From positions 1 to 64,000 of the forward strand of contig CAJOHE010000007.1 of NCBI GenBank assembly GCA_905234495.1: a stretch of DNA of 64,000 bases. Direction: 5' to 3'. Numbering within the stretch: the first letter of the stretch is position 1; the number at the start of each line of letters is the position of its first letter. The position numbers and the translations under genes are program-made. Under the pieces are notes generated by a model. That model was not told the DNA's origin. It made no database searches and saw nothing but the letters and a program-made list of their open reading frames with translations. This DNA is from an uncultured Eubacterium sp. GTDB lineage: Bacteria > Bacillota > Clostridia > Oscillospirales > Acutalibacteraceae. Shown piece by piece: positions 17,044 through 26,258 of this stretch.

Positions 17044-17568
17044 ATGGAAGAAGCAAGATGGTATGTTGCTCACACCTTTTCAGGTTATGAAAATAAGGTT
17101 GCAAGCGATATCCAGATAGTTGTTGACAACCGCAACCTTCACGACTTGATTCAGGAAGTTAAAATTCCCACCGAAACAGTCGTAGAGGTTAAGGACGACG
17201 GCACTAAGAAGGAATATCAGAGAAAGCTTATGCCCGGCTACGTTTTCGTTAAAATGGTTATGACGGACGACAGCTGGCATATCGTTAAGGACATCAGAGG
17301 CTGCACAGGCTTCGTAGGTCCCGAGGGCGACCCGATGCCCCTTACTGACGAAGAGGTTAGAAAGAACAGCCTCGAAAGAGTCAGCGTTGAGGTGGCTTAT
17401 GCGGTCGGCGACCTTGTTAACGTTATCGACGGACCGCTCGAAGGCTTTTCGGGCACGGTTAACAGCATCGACGCGGAAAACAACAGCGTTGAGGTTACCG
17501 TTTCAATGTTCGGTCGTGAGAACAGGGTTGAATTTGAGCTTGACCAGCTTGAAAAGGTCGAAGAATAA
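17044..17568 (+). CDS. nusG: Transcription elongation/antitermination factor NusG
   Basis: 174 aa, AGGAGG ribosome site. NGN domain from RWYVAHTFSGYENKVA to GCTGFVG, then a KOW domain with VGDLVNVIDGPLEGFSGTV. It binds the RNA polymerase clamp, modulates pausing and couples to the ribosome. Located between secE and the rplK-rplA leader, as expected. Confidence 0.98.
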   Translation: MEEARWYVAHTFSGYENKVASDIQIVVDNRNLHDLIQEVKIPTETVVEVKDDGTKKEYQRKLMPGYVFVKMVMTDDSWHIVKDIRGCTGFVGPEGDPMPLTDEEVRKNSLERVSVEVAYAVGDLVNVIDGPLEGFSGTVNSIDAENNSVEVTVSMFGRENRVEFELDQLEKVEE

Positions 17569-17599
17569 TTTCAGTAATTCGCAGTATATCTGCTTATTA

Positions 17600-17667
17600 T
17601 CATCGCGGTGAAATTTGCCTGTTTTGCCGTGATGGTGGGAGAGATAATATCTCGCCATTCACCACAT
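17600..17667 (+). promoter_or_regulatory. Putative autoregulatory leader of rplK-rplA
   Basis: Two consecutive hairpins: CATCGCGG with CCGTGATG (17600-17633), then GGTG...CACC enclosing GAGA-TAATA-TCTC (17634-17667). L1 is known to bind the leader of the L11-L1 operon in bacteria, so this is a plausible L1 target; that is inferred from position only. Confidence 0.4.
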
Positions 17668-17685
17668 TATTAGGAGGAAAAAATT

Positions 17686-18111
17686 ATGGCACAGAAGGTA
17701 GTAGGTTTAATTAAACTTCAGATTCCTGCCGGCAAAGCTACTCCGGCACCGCCTGTTGGTCCTGCACTCGGTCAGCACGGCGTAAACATTATGTCATTCA
17801 CAAAGGAGTTCAACGAAAGAACCAAGAATGACGCAGGTCTCATCATTCCTGTAGTTATCACAGTGTATGAGGATCGTTCATTTACATTCATCACAAAGAC
17901 ACCCCCTGCAGCAGTTCTTATCAAGAAGGCTTGCGGCATTGAAAAGGCGTCGGGCGTTCCCAACAAGGACAAGGTTGCAACAATCTCTAAAGCAGACATT
18001 CAGAAGATTGCTGAAATGAAGATGCCCGATCTCAACGCAGCATCACTTGAAACCGCTATGTCTATGATAGCCGGAACCGCACGCAGCATGGGTATTGTAG
18101 TAGAAGACTAA
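17686..18111 (+). CDS. rplK: Ribosomal protein L11
   Basis: 141 aa, standard length. The [20 protein letters not shown] start and the C-terminal RNA-binding domain ([17 protein letters not shown]) are unmistakable. L11 forms the GTPase-associated centre of the 50S subunit with L10 and L7/L12, both also encoded in this window. AGGAGG ribosome site. Confidence 0.98.
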   Translation: MAQKVVGLIKLQIPAGKATPAPPVGPALGQHGVNIMSFTKEFNERTKNDAGLIIPVVITVYEDRSFTFITKTPPAAVLIKKACGIEKASGVPNKDKVATISKADIQKIAEMKMPDLNAASLETAMSMIAGTARSMGIVVED

Positions 18112-18158
18112 TTCCCTTGTGGGAGGAATATCCGATTAACCACTGGAGGTAATTTATT

Positions 18159-18860
18159 ATGAAACACGGAAAGAAATATACAGACGGTGCAAAGCTTATT
18201 GACCGTACTAATTTATATGACCCGAAGGAAGCTCTTGAGCTTTCCATCAAAACAGCAACAGCTAAGTTTGATGAGACAATCGAAACTCACATCCGTCTCG
18301 GCGTTGACTCACGTCATGCAGACCAGCAGGTTCGTGGCGCAGTAGTTCTTCCGAACGGAACAGGTAAGGACGTAAGAGTTGCAGTATTCGCAAAGGGCGA
18401 CCTTGCAAAGGCTGCTGAAGAGGCAGGCGCAGACGTAGTTGGCGACGCTGACCTCGTAACAAAGATTCAGGGCGGCTGGATGGAATTCGACGTTGCAATC
18501 GCATCACCCGATATGATGGGCTTCGTTGGCCGTCTCGGTAAGGTTCTCGGCCCCCGCGGACTTATGCCGTCACCCAAGGCAGGTACAGTAACAATGGACG
18601 TTGCCAAGGCTGTTCAGGAAGCCAAGGCAGGTAAGATTGAGTACCGTCTTGACAAGACAAACATTATTCACTGCCCCATCGGTAAGGCTTCATTCGGTGC
18701 CGACAAGCTTCTCGAAAACTTCAACGCACTTCTTGACGCCGTTATCAAGGCAAAGCCCGAAGCAGCAAAGGGTACCTACCTCAAGTCAGTTTCAGTTGCT
18801 TCAACAATGGGACCCGGAGTTAAAGTTAACCCGAATAAGTGCGGCAGCGCCGCACAGTAA
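18159..18860 (+). CDS. rplA: Ribosomal protein L1
   Basis: 233 aa, usual length. Contains the family segments [20 protein letters not shown] and the C-terminal [17 protein letters not shown]. Builds the L1 stalk of the 50S subunit and typically represses its own operon. Last gene before a strong terminator, which separates it from rplJ-rplL by an inserted transporter gene. Confidence 0.98.
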   Translation: MKHGKKYTDGAKLIDRTNLYDPKEALELSIKTATAKFDETIETHIRLGVDSRHADQQVRGAVVLPNGTGKDVRVAVFAKGDLAKAAEEAGADVVGDADLVTKIQGGWMEFDVAIASPDMMGFVGRLGKVLGPRGLMPSPKAGTVTMDVAKAVQEAKAGKIEYRLDKTNIIHCPIGKASFGADKLLENFNALLDAVIKAKPEAAKGTYLKSVSVASTMGPGVKVNPNKCGSAAQ

Positions 18861-18885
18861 AAAAAGCCCCGAGCGGGGCTTTTTT
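18859..18885 (+). terminator. Terminator after rplA
   Basis: AAAAAGCCCC, loop GAGC, GGGGCTTTTTT immediately after the stop codon. Confidence 0.9.
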
Positions 18886-18892
18886 ACTGAAT

Positions 18893-19016
18893 AATTTAAC
18901 GGAGTACGGGCGAAACGCCGAAGGATTACACCCCCGGTCAGTTTGAAGGACTGATTGTTATCATCTAAAAAACAAACATAAAATGGGGCTACTTGCAAAA
19001 GTAGCCCTCGGTTTTA
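18893..19016 (+). promoter_or_regulatory. Riboswitch-like leader of the RibU-like transporter (family unassigned)
   Basis: TAAC (18897-18900) can pair with GTTA (18957-18960), enclosing GGCG-AAA-CGCC (18909-18919), a C-rich strand, and TCAGT/ACTGA (18938-18954). The unpaired stretch reads ACGCCGAAGGATTACAC. A terminator-like hairpin follows (18986-18994 with 18999-19007, loop GCAA, then CGGTTTT), just before the transporter gene. Aptamer plus terminator ahead of a vitamin transporter suggests a ligand-sensing leader. The FMN, TPP, THF and cobalamin consensus elements I know are not present; the CCGAAGG core faintly recalls glycine and glutamine aptamers. No -35/-10 pair is evident between the rplA terminator and this leader. 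Confidence 0.45.
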
Positions 19017-19032
19017 TAAACAGGACAGAAAT

Positions 19033-20175
19033 ATGGGAAAAGATAATCAAAAGTACACAAAAGGTAATTCATATTACAGGGCAAAGGACGACAAAGGCGC
19101 TGATTCGGACTCGCAGGAAAGAAAGCCGATTAGCGGCAGCTCGCGCTATCTTGAAATGCTTGAGCGCGAGCAGGCGAAAAAAGCGGCGTTTGAAAGGCTT
19201 GAAAAGGGTACTGCGCCCGAGCAAGAGCCCGTTATCGAACCCGAAACCGAAGCAGAGGAGCTTGAGCAGTTTTCAGAAGAGGAAGAAAACGATGCGCAGG
19301 CGGAAAATAAAAAGTCCTATGCTTCGCTTGCTGCCGGCTCTGCTCCCGTTGCCACAAGCGGCGATATGGGAATTGAAGAAAGCCTTTTCAAAAGGATTAA
19401 AATACGAAATGTTATTACCTGCGTCGTTCTCGGCGTAATTGCGCTTATTATGGAAGCGCTGAATTTTAGACTGCCGCTTATGCCGGTGATGATGAGACTT
19501 GATATGTCGGCAATACCTGAGCTTATCGCAGCTGTCGGCTTCGGTCCCCTTGCAGGAATTATTATCATTATTGTTAAAAATATTCTGTATGTGCTTATGA
19601 TTCATATTATGGGCGGGTCGGTTGTTTCGTCGGCTATTTCAAACGTAATACTCGATTCGGTTTTTGTAAGCGTGTCAAGCCTTCTTTATGCACGCGGTAT
19701 GTGGTCGCGTAACGCCATAAAAAAGCAGATGTTAATTCAGGACACAAACCCCGAAAAATTAATGGGTATGCAAAGGCGTATGATAACCAAATGCGGCTTG
19801 GTAGGAGCCGTTGTCACCGCTCCGATAGCATTTGTTACAACGCTTTATATCGTTTTCCCCCTTGTGTTGCGCAAGTACACAATTATGGGTTATACGGAGG
19901 AGTTTTACATAACGATGTACAACAACGCTCTCGGGTCGCTGAACGGTTATCTTCCCGTGCCTTTCAGCGGTATTATTACAAAGATATCCTCGCTTGCACA
20001 GGGCGTGCTTGTTTATAACGTTCCTATAACCTTTATAAAGCTTGCTTTTGTAGCGCTCTTTGTTGCGATTATTTTCAAACCGCTGAGCAAAATCCTGTTT
20101 TACCGACCCACGGTCGAGCCTGATGAGTTTGAGGCTTTGGACCGACAGCAGCCTTATGACGGGGCGCAATATTAA
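19033..20175 (+). CDS. ECF transporter S component, RibU-like
   Basis: 380 aa, far longer than the usual ~190-aa S component. Residues ~1-115 are a hydrophilic, Glu/Lys-rich cytoplasmic extension of low complexity. Residues ~120-355 hold about six helices with PVMMRLDMSAIPELIAAVGF and GFGPLAGIIIIIVKN, which match the LDFSDIP...FGP...KN pattern of riboflavin-type S components. It would bind a vitamin, probably riboflavin, and use the shared EcfAAT module, which is not encoded here. It is inserted between two ribosomal-protein operons. Substrate assignment is moderate. Confidence 0.75.
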   Translation: MGKDNQKYTKGNSYYRAKDDKGADSDSQERKPISGSSRYLEMLEREQAKKAAFERLEKGTAPEQEPVIEPETEAEELEQFSEEEENDAQAENKKSYASLAAGSAPVATSGDMGIEESLFKRIKIRNVITCVVLGVIALIMEALNFRLPLMPVMMRLDMSAIPELIAAVGFGPLAGIIIIIVKNILYVLMIHIMGGSVVSSAISNVILDSVFVSVSSLLYARGMWSRNAIKKQMLIQDTNPEKLMGMQRRMITKCGLVGAVVTAPIAFVTTLYIVFPLVLRKYTIMGYTEEFYITMYNNALGSLNGYLPVPFSGIITKISSLAQGVLVYNVPITFIKLAFVALFVAIIFKPLSKILFYRPTVEPDEFEALDRQQPYDGAQY

Positions 20176-20182
20176 AAAACTC

Positions 20183-20211
20183 TTGACAAAAATAAAAACA
20201 TAATATATAAT
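20183..20211 (+). promoter_or_regulatory. Promoter of rplJ-rplL
   Basis: TTGACA (20183-20188), exact 17-bp spacer, TATAAT (20206-20211): a full consensus match. Confidence 0.85.
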
Positions 20212-20220
20212 AGTTTTCGC

Positions 20221-20339
20221 TGTTCAACCAAAGACAGCAGGTGACGAAAGTCGTAAGCGCAGCGCCTGCCGAGGAATGGGCATTATGTTATTATGTAATG
20301 TTATGCATTTCCATATCTTTGGGAATGCATTTTTCTTTT
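20221..20339 (+). promoter_or_regulatory. L10 leader with attenuator
   Basis: The element AACCAAAGACAGCAGGTG ... CGCCTGCCGAGGAA is the classical L10 leader: GCAGG pairs with CCTGC and the flanking purines form the kink-turn-like site bound by L10-(L12)4. A terminator hairpin follows (20303-20312 with 20321-20330, one G-U pair, then a T-rich run), so regulation can act by transcription attenuation before the rplJ ribosome site. Confidence 0.85.
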
Positions 20340-20371
20340 GTTAAACAGTAATAAATTATGGAGGTATGGTA

Positions 20372-21163
20372 ATGCCAAGTGTAGCAGTTCTTGAAAAGAA
20401 AAAGCAAATGGTTGCTGACCTTTCGGACAGAATTAAGAATTCTTGCGCAGGCGTAATCGTTGATTACAAGGGAATTAACGTTGCCGACGATACAAAGCTC
20501 CGCCGTGAGCTTCGTGAGGCAGGCGTTGAGTACACTGTTATTAAGAACTCAATTCTCGAAAGAGCCGCACAGGATGCAGGCCTTGAAGGTCTCGGCGTTC
20601 TTGAGGGCACAACAGCAATCGCAACATCTGACGATGACTACGTAGCATCTGCTCGTATTCTTCAGAAATTTGCCGACACTCACAAAAACTTCTCATTAAA
20701 GGGCGGTTATCTCGACGGCGAGCTCATCTCAATGGAAAAGCTTATTGCTCTTGCAAAGCTTCCTTCAAGAGATGTTCTTCTTGCAACAGTCTGCAGCGTA
20801 TTCAACGCTCCTATCGCAGCGTTTGCGCGCGGCGTACAGGCTATTGTTGACAAGGGCGGCGTTGAGGCTTGCGAGCCTGCTGAGAAGGCAGAAGAGGCTG
20901 AGGCTCCCGCAGAGGAAGCAGCAGCACCTGCTGAAGAGGTAAAGGAAGAGGCTCCCGCAGAGGAAGCAGCTCCCGCTGAAGAGGCAAAGGAAGAGGCTCC
21001 CGCAGAGGAAGCTCCTGCTGAAGAGGCAAAGGAAGAGGCTCCTGCAGAGGAAGCACCCGCTGAAGAAGCAGCAGAAGAGGCACCCGCTGAGGAAGCACCT
21101 GCTGAAGAAGCAGCAGAAGAAGCTCCCGCAGAGGAAGCACCGGCTGAGGAAACAGCTGAATAA
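20372..21163 (+). CDS. rplJ: Ribosomal protein L10 with Ala/Pro/Glu-repeat tail
   Basis: 263 aa from the ATG at 20372; an earlier ATG at 20366 directly abuts GGAGGT and is too close. Residues ~1-170 are normal L10 (AVLEKKKQMVADLSDRI, GVIVDYKGIN, YLDGELISM). The remaining ~95 residues are about ten repeats of EEAPAEE(A/APAEEA), strongly acidic. L10 is normally ~165-180 aa and anchors L7/L12 dimers through its C-terminal helix; the extra tail would project from the stalk base. The DNA repeats are imperfect. Confidence 0.95.
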   Translation: MPSVAVLEKKKQMVADLSDRIKNSCAGVIVDYKGINVADDTKLRRELREAGVEYTVIKNSILERAAQDAGLEGLGVLEGTTAIATSDDDYVASARILQKFADTHKNFSLKGGYLDGELISMEKLIALAKLPSRDVLLATVCSVFNAPIAAFARGVQAIVDKGGVEACEPAEKAEEAEAPAEEAAAPAEEVKEEAPAEEAAPAEEAKEEAPAEEAPAEEAKEEAPAEEAPAEEAAEEAPAEEAPAEEAAEEAPAEEAPAEETAE

Positions 21164-21212
21164 TCAAACACAAATTTTTGCATTTTACTAATTTTTAACG
21201 GAGGAAAATAAA

Positions 21213-21590
21213 ATGGCATCAGAAAAAGTTACCGCAATTGTTGACGCTCTCAAAGAGCTCACAGTTCTTGAGCTTTCAGAGCTCGTATCAGCAGTAGAAG
21301 AAGAGTTTGGCGTAAGCGCAGCTGCAGCAGTAGCAGTAGCAGCTCCCGCAGAAGGCGGCGCAGCAGCAGCTGAAGAGAAGTCAGAATTCGACGTAATTCT
21401 TGCTTCTGTAGGCGCAAACAAGATTCAGGTTATCAAGGCAGTTCGTGAGGCTACAGGTCTTGGTCTTAAAGAGGCTAAGGCAGTTGTTGACGGTGCTCCC
21501 GCTCCTGTTAAGGAAGCAGTACCGGCAGCTGAGGCTGAGGAACTCAAGGCTAAGCTTGAAGAGGCTGGCGCAACAATCGAGCTCAAATAA
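21213..21590 (+). CDS. rplL: Ribosomal protein L7/L12
   Basis: 125 aa. N-terminal dimerisation domain, Ala-rich hinge (residues ~35-55), and the C-terminal factor-binding domain with [20 protein letters not shown] and [20 protein letters not shown]. Recruits translation factors to the ribosome. GGAGG ribosome site; followed by a strong terminator. Confidence 0.98.
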   Translation: MASEKVTAIVDALKELTVLELSELVSAVEEEFGVSAAAAVAVAAPAEGGAAAAEEKSEFDVILASVGANKIQVIKAVREATGLGLKEAKAVVDGAPAPVKEAVPAAEAEELKAKLEEAGATIELK

Positions 21591-21610
21591 TTACGGCTTA
21601 TCATACCAAC

Positions 21611-21642
21611 AAAAAAGGACGTCCGTTCGGACGTCCTTTTTT
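21611..21642 (+). terminator. Terminator after rplL
   Basis: GGACGTCC (21617-21624), loop GTTC, GGACGTCC (21629-21636) and T run. A second hairpin, AAGAGGGG with CCCCTCTT (21655-21675), lies next to it and can end the convergent minus-strand gene as well. Confidence 0.9.
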
Positions 21643-21677
21643 AATGCAAAAATAAAGAGGGGATTAACCCCTCTTTT

Positions 21678-22532
21678 TTATTTCATATCGTATGTAAAGT
21701 TTGTTGCGTCGTAGCCGAAATACTTTTCAACAAGGGGCGTCAGGTCGTCCGAGCCGTTGTATTCGGGGTCGTGAAGCTCCATAATCGCGGTGTTTACCGA
21801 ATCCTTGTACCAGTCGTATTTCTTGAAGCCGTAAACGTAGTGAACCGTGTCAAGCTCGCTTTCAAGCACGTTGAGATTGTCCGTGCCCTCTGCAACGCAG
21901 TAGTTGAACTCGTCGATGATGATAACGTCAACCTTGCCTGCGGTGAGGTCTGCGATAGCGCTTGCAGCGTCGTCGTAAACGTCAGCCGATGCAAAGCCGT
22001 CCCTGAGCGCCGAGAACTTCTCGAGCGCGTTTGCCGCCGTGTCGGAAACGATTGCCGCCTTCTTGCCTGCAAGGTCCGTGTAATTTGCAATCGTGCTGTC
22101 GGCGGTTACTGCGATAACTCTGTTGTCGATAATGCTCTCGGTCATTGAATAGTCCTCGTTGACCGTGCCCTCGTCCATAGCGATTCCGCCAACCTCTATG
22201 TAAGCGATGTACTGATTGCCGTCCTCGTCAATATAAGCGGCGTCCTCGCCCACGCGGTAGCTGTCGGGAACCTCGATGAACTGATAGTTTTTGAAATCGT
22301 TTTTGATATCCTTGAAAATCGTTTCAATAAGCTCAACGTCAAAGCCTGCAAGCTCGCCGTTTTCATCGGTATAGATGAAAGGCGCGTTGTTTGCATTTGA
22401 TTCCTTATATGCAACGAGAAGCGTTTCGCTTGTGATTTCTTCGGCGGTTTCGCTCTTTGAGCAGCCTGCGAAAACAAGAGCCACCATAACCATACAGAGC
22501 AGAAGCGCAAATACCTTTTTCATCGTTTTCAT
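21678..22532 (-). CDS. Amino-acid-type ABC transporter substrate-binding lipoprotein
   Basis: 284 aa from the ATG at 22532 behind AAGGAGGGG; the open frame extends 10 codons further without a ribosome site. Signal peptide with lipobox LVFAGC. The mature part is a family-3 solute-binding fold: a GFDVELIETIF segment near the start, then DLAGKKAAIVSDTAANAL and DVIIIDEFNYCVAEG. Such proteins bind polar amino acids outside the membrane and deliver them to a permease and ATPase. Neither is encoded nearby, so the partner is elsewhere or the protein acts alone. Promoter at 22565-22593. Confidence 0.88.
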   Translation of the reverse strand: MKTMKKVFALLLCMVMVALVFAGCSKSETAEEITSETLLVAYKESNANNAPFIYTDENGELAGFDVELIETIFKDIKNDFKNYQFIEVPDSYRVGEDAAYIDEDGNQYIAYIEVGGIAMDEGTVNEDYSMTESIIDNRVIAVTADSTIANYTDLAGKKAAIVSDTAANALEKFSALRDGFASADVYDDAASAIADLTAGKVDVIIIDEFNYCVAEGTDNLNVLESELDTVHYVYGFKKYDWYKDSVNTAIMELHDPEYNGSDDLTPLVEKYFGYDATNFTYDMK

Positions 22533-22564
22533 TTGTTGCCCCTCCTTGGGAAATGTATACATTA

Positions 22565-22593
22565 ATTTTATAATATTGTCCCGTCAAAGTCAA
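22565..22593 (-). promoter_or_regulatory. Promoter of the substrate-binding lipoprotein
   Basis: Minus strand TTGACT (22593-22588), 17-bp spacer, TAAAAT (22570-22565). Confidence 0.6.
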
Positions 22594-22612
22594 TAGAAAA
22601 TACAATTACCGC

Positions 22613-22641
22613 TTGACAGAGGTGCATTTTAATAATATATT
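22613..22641 (+). promoter_or_regulatory. Promoter of the small lipoprotein gene
   Basis: TTGACA (22613-22618), 17-bp spacer, TATATT (22636-22641), ~25 bp ahead of the start codon. Confidence 0.7.
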
Positions 22642-22665
22642 TATTATATATATCGGGGTGATATT

Positions 22666-23208
22666 ATGAAAAAAGCAATATGTATAATAATAACCGTAAT
22701 AATTATCGCAGTGCTCTGCGCCTGCGCCGCAAAGACAAACAGCGACGGCGGCGAAACGGCAACGGCGACCTTTTCCACTCAGCAGGAAACGCCGAGCGAG
22801 AGGATTACCTCAACGACCGCGCTCAATACCGACGAGGCAAGGAGCGGGGAGCTTCTCGACGCGATGAACGCATATTTTGAAAGCGGCAACAGTACGGTTG
22901 AAGCCACGGGCAGCTTTGTCTATGAAAACAACCGCGAGCCCGCCGCGATGTACGCCTATGAGCGCGACAGCGAGTATGAGCAGCAGGCAAAGGACAACGC
23001 CGACGCGTTCATCGAGAGCATAGCCGATTTCTATCCCTATGAAATCACATCCGAGGATTTCGTCGCAACCCAGATAGGCGAGGGCGACAACGGTATCGAC
23101 AGCGTGAGATACGAGGCGTACTATACAAATTCCCAGAATCAGACGCTTATAATTTATGTCGACAGCGACGCGGTTATAAGCTACATCGACTGCTCGTTCA
23201 CATGGTAA
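22666..23208 (+). CDS. Small lipoprotein of unknown function
   Basis: 180 aa. Signal peptide with lipobox VLCAC, a Thr/Glu-rich linker (residues ~20-50), then a compact acidic domain with LLDAMNAYFESGNSTVEATG and a beta-rich end (VRYEAYYTNSQNQTLIIYV). GGGGTG ribosome site. I recognise no family. Divergent from the substrate-binding lipoprotein, with its own promoter; the ilvA promoter begins right at its stop codon. Confidence 0.65.
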   Translation: MKKAICIIITVIIIAVLCACAAKTNSDGGETATATFSTQQETPSERITSTTALNTDEARSGELLDAMNAYFESGNSTVEATGSFVYENNREPAAMYAYERDSEYEQQAKDNADAFIESIADFYPYEITSEDFVATQIGEGDNGIDSVRYEAYYTNSQNQTLIIYVDSDAVISYIDCSFTW

Positions 23209-23237
23209 TTGACAAATCGCATATATAATAGTACAAT
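23209..23237 (+). promoter_or_regulatory. Promoter of ilvA-ridA
   Basis: TTGACA (23209-23214) immediately after the preceding stop codon, 17-bp spacer, TACAAT (23232-23237). Confidence 0.6.
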
Positions 23238-23267
23238 AAGTAAACATTTATTTAAAGGGGTGTAACT

Positions 23268-24467
23268 ATGTTGACACTTGACAAGGTATACAGCGCAAAA
23301 AGAGTGCTTTCGGAAGTAGTGAGAAAGACCGATATGATTCTCACCAAAAGCCTCTCATCAAATGCGGATGTCTATCTCAAAACGGAAAACCTTCAGGTTA
23401 CGGGTTCGTTCAAGGTAAGGGGCTCGTACTATAAGATAAGCCAGCTTTCCGACGAGGAAAAGGCGAGGGGCGTTATTGCCTGCTCGGCAGGAAACCACGC
23501 TCAGGGCGTTGCGCTTGCGGCAACCAAGAACGGCATCAAGTCGCTCATCTGCCTGCCCGACGGCGCACCCATCAGCAAGGTTGAGGCAACAAAGAGATAC
23601 GGCGCCGAGGTGCTTCTGTGCAAGGGCGTTTACGACGACGCCTACAACAAGGCAATCGAGCTTCGCGACGAGAAGGGCTACACCTTCATTCACCCGTTCA
23701 ACGATCCCGACGTTATCGCAGGTCAGGGCACAATCGGTCTTGAAATTCTCGAGCAGCTTCCCGACGTTGACATCGTGGTAGTACCCGTGGGCGGCGGCGG
23801 ACTCATCTCGGGCGTTGCCTACACGATTAAGCAGATTAACCCCAAGTGCAAGGTTTACGGCGTTCAGGCGGCAGGCGCACCGTCAATGGAAAAGTCCATT
23901 TTCGAGGGTGAGATTGAAACGCTTGACAAGGTGAACACGATTGCCGACGGTATCGCGGTAAAAACCCCCGGCGACCTCACCTACGACATCACAAAGCAGT
24001 ACGTTGACGGCATCTTCACCGTATCGGACGACGAGATTGCGCTTGCAATCCTCACCCTTATGGAACAGGAAAAGCTCGTCGCAGAGGGCGCGGGTGCGGT
24101 TCCCGTGGCGGCTGTTATGAACGGCAAGATTCCCGACATCGACGGCAAAAAGGTTTGCTGCCTCGTTTCGGGCGGTAATATCGACGTGACAATCCTTTCG
24201 CGAGTAATCGAAAGAGGTCTTAAAATGGGCGGCAGAACCGCGAGCATCAAAATCGCGCTCAGCGATAAGCCCGGTCAGCTTCGCGACGTCAGCAAGATTA
24301 TTGCCGACCTTCGCGCAAACGTTGTATCCGTCAATTACGACAGCAGCGACCTTGATATGAACATCACCGACTGTTACCTCAACATCGGCGTTGAAACAAG
24401 GGACTATCAGCACATCGTACAGATTAAGCAGTCACTCAAGGAAGCAGGCTTTGAGGTCTGCGAATAA
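23268..24467 (+). CDS. ilvA: Threonine ammonia-lyase with ACT domain
   Basis: 399 aa. PLP domain with the Schiff-base Lys in VTGSFKVRGSYYK and the glycine loop VPVGGGGLISG, followed by a C-terminal ACT domain from ~residue 325 (IKIALSDKPGQLRDVSKI). Converts threonine to 2-oxobutanoate and ammonia, the first step to isoleucine. The length fits the single-ACT form shared by catabolic TdcB-like and short biosynthetic enzymes. It is followed at 12 bases by ridA, and ilvC is encoded nearby on the other strand, which favours a biosynthetic role. Confidence 0.92.
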   Translation: MLTLDKVYSAKRVLSEVVRKTDMILTKSLSSNADVYLKTENLQVTGSFKVRGSYYKISQLSDEEKARGVIACSAGNHAQGVALAATKNGIKSLICLPDGAPISKVEATKRYGAEVLLCKGVYDDAYNKAIELRDEKGYTFIHPFNDPDVIAGQGTIGLEILEQLPDVDIVVVPVGGGGLISGVAYTIKQINPKCKVYGVQAAGAPSMEKSIFEGEIETLDKVNTIADGIAVKTPGDLTYDITKQYVDGIFTVSDDEIALAILTLMEQEKLVAEGAGAVPVAAVMNGKIPDIDGKKVCCLVSGGNIDVTILSRVIERGLKMGGRTASIKIALSDKPGQLRDVSKIIADLRANVVSVNYDSSDLDMNITDCYLNIGVETRDYQHIVQIKQSLKEAGFEVCE

Positions 24468-24479
24468 GGAGATACAGAT

Positions 24480-24851
24480 ATGGAATATGTAGCAACAAAT
24501 AATGCGCCGAACGCAATCGGACCTTACTCACAGGCGGTAAAGGCAAACGGACTTCTTTTCACGTCGGGACAGATTGCAATCAACCCCGCCACAAACGAGG
24601 TCGAGGCAAAGACGATAGAGGAGCAGACAACTCAGGTCTGCGAAAATCTCAAGGCAGTTGTTGAGGCTGCCGGCACTTCAATGGATAAGGTTGTAAAGAC
24701 CGTGTGCTTCCTCGCCGACATCAGCGACTTTGCAAAGTTCAACGAGATTTACGGAACTTACTTCACCTCAAAGCCCGCGCGTTCCTGCGTTGCGGTAAAG
24801 GACCTTCCGAAAGGCGTCCTCTGTGAGGTTGAACTCATAGCGGAATTATAA
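24480..24851 (+). CDS. ridA: RidA family reactive-enamine deaminase
   Basis: 123 aa, standard length. Family motifs: NAPNAIGPYSQAV, the SGQI segment, and the C-terminal RSCVAVKDLPKGVLCEVELIA with the substrate-binding Arg. RidA hydrolyses the 2-aminocrotonate and 2-aminoacrylate enamines released by PLP dehydratases such as IlvA, protecting other PLP enzymes. Co-transcribed with ilvA behind AAGGAGA, a direct producer-detoxifier pairing. Confidence 0.95.
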   Translation: MEYVATNNAPNAIGPYSQAVKANGLLFTSGQIAINPATNEVEAKTIEEQTTQVCENLKAVVEAAGTSMDKVVKTVCFLADISDFAKFNEIYGTYFTSKPARSCVAVKDLPKGVLCEVELIAEL

Positions 24852-24856
24852 AACAA

Positions 24857-25154
24857 AAAAGCCAAGGGTTAGGGCGTTGAACATAGGGATTTGACAGCCT
24901 CAAAAAACATCTTTTTGCGTAATACTGCGTTAAAAATGCTCGGAAGACATAAAGTATTCCTGCGCTTTTGCCTTGTCTTACACAAAAATCCGAATTTTTG
25001 AGGTGCAAAGCAATTTTGAAATAGAATTTTTTCGTTAGAACAATGAATAAAAAGGGATTAAGGCTGACGCCTTAATCCCTTTTTTGAAACCGTTATCACG
25101 GAAAAGAGCATTTCAAAATCTATTAAATCCCTGTGTTCAATGCCCTTGGCTTTT
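24857..25154. mobile_element. Candidate MITE between ridA and ilvC
   Basis: Imperfect terminal inverted repeats of ~30-36 bp: the left end (24857-24892) begins AAAAGCCAAGGG and contains TTGAACATAGGGATTT; the right end (25125-25154), read on the other strand, gives AAAAGCCAAGGG and TTGAACACAGGGATTT. Inside are a second inverted pair (CCTCAAAAA / TTTTTGAGG) and a strong terminator-like palindrome at 25049-25086. There is no ORF of note. The size (~298 bp) and shape fit a miniature inverted-repeat element. A clear target duplication was not seen. This is the content of the 333-base gap. Confidence 0.6.
25049..25086. terminator. Bidirectional terminator inside the candidate MITE
   Basis: AAAAAGGGATTAAGGC, loop TGAC, GCCTTAATCCCTTTTT: a 16-bp perfect stem with A and T tracts on its two sides, able to stop transcription from ridA and from ilvC. 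Confidence 0.8.
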
Positions 25155-25184
25155 ATAATATGTTGGGTAATTACGGTCGAAGGA

Positions 25185-26201
<1,017 letters not shown>

Positions 26202-26258
26202 TTAAAATTCCTCCGATAATTTGTGAAATTTGTTGATACTTTAGTACCATTAGATGAT

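Noticed and set aside
18893..18965. Glycine or FMN riboswitch assignment for the RibU-like leader
   Set aside because: The CCGAAGG core recalls glycine aptamers but the CUCUCAGG-type partner is missing; FMN conserved elements are also missing. Left unassigned.
20707..21219. Long minus-strand Ser/Ala-rich reading frame opposite rplJ
   Set aside because: It is the antisense image of the Ala/Pro/Glu repeats of L10; it has no ribosome site and no plausible protein composition.
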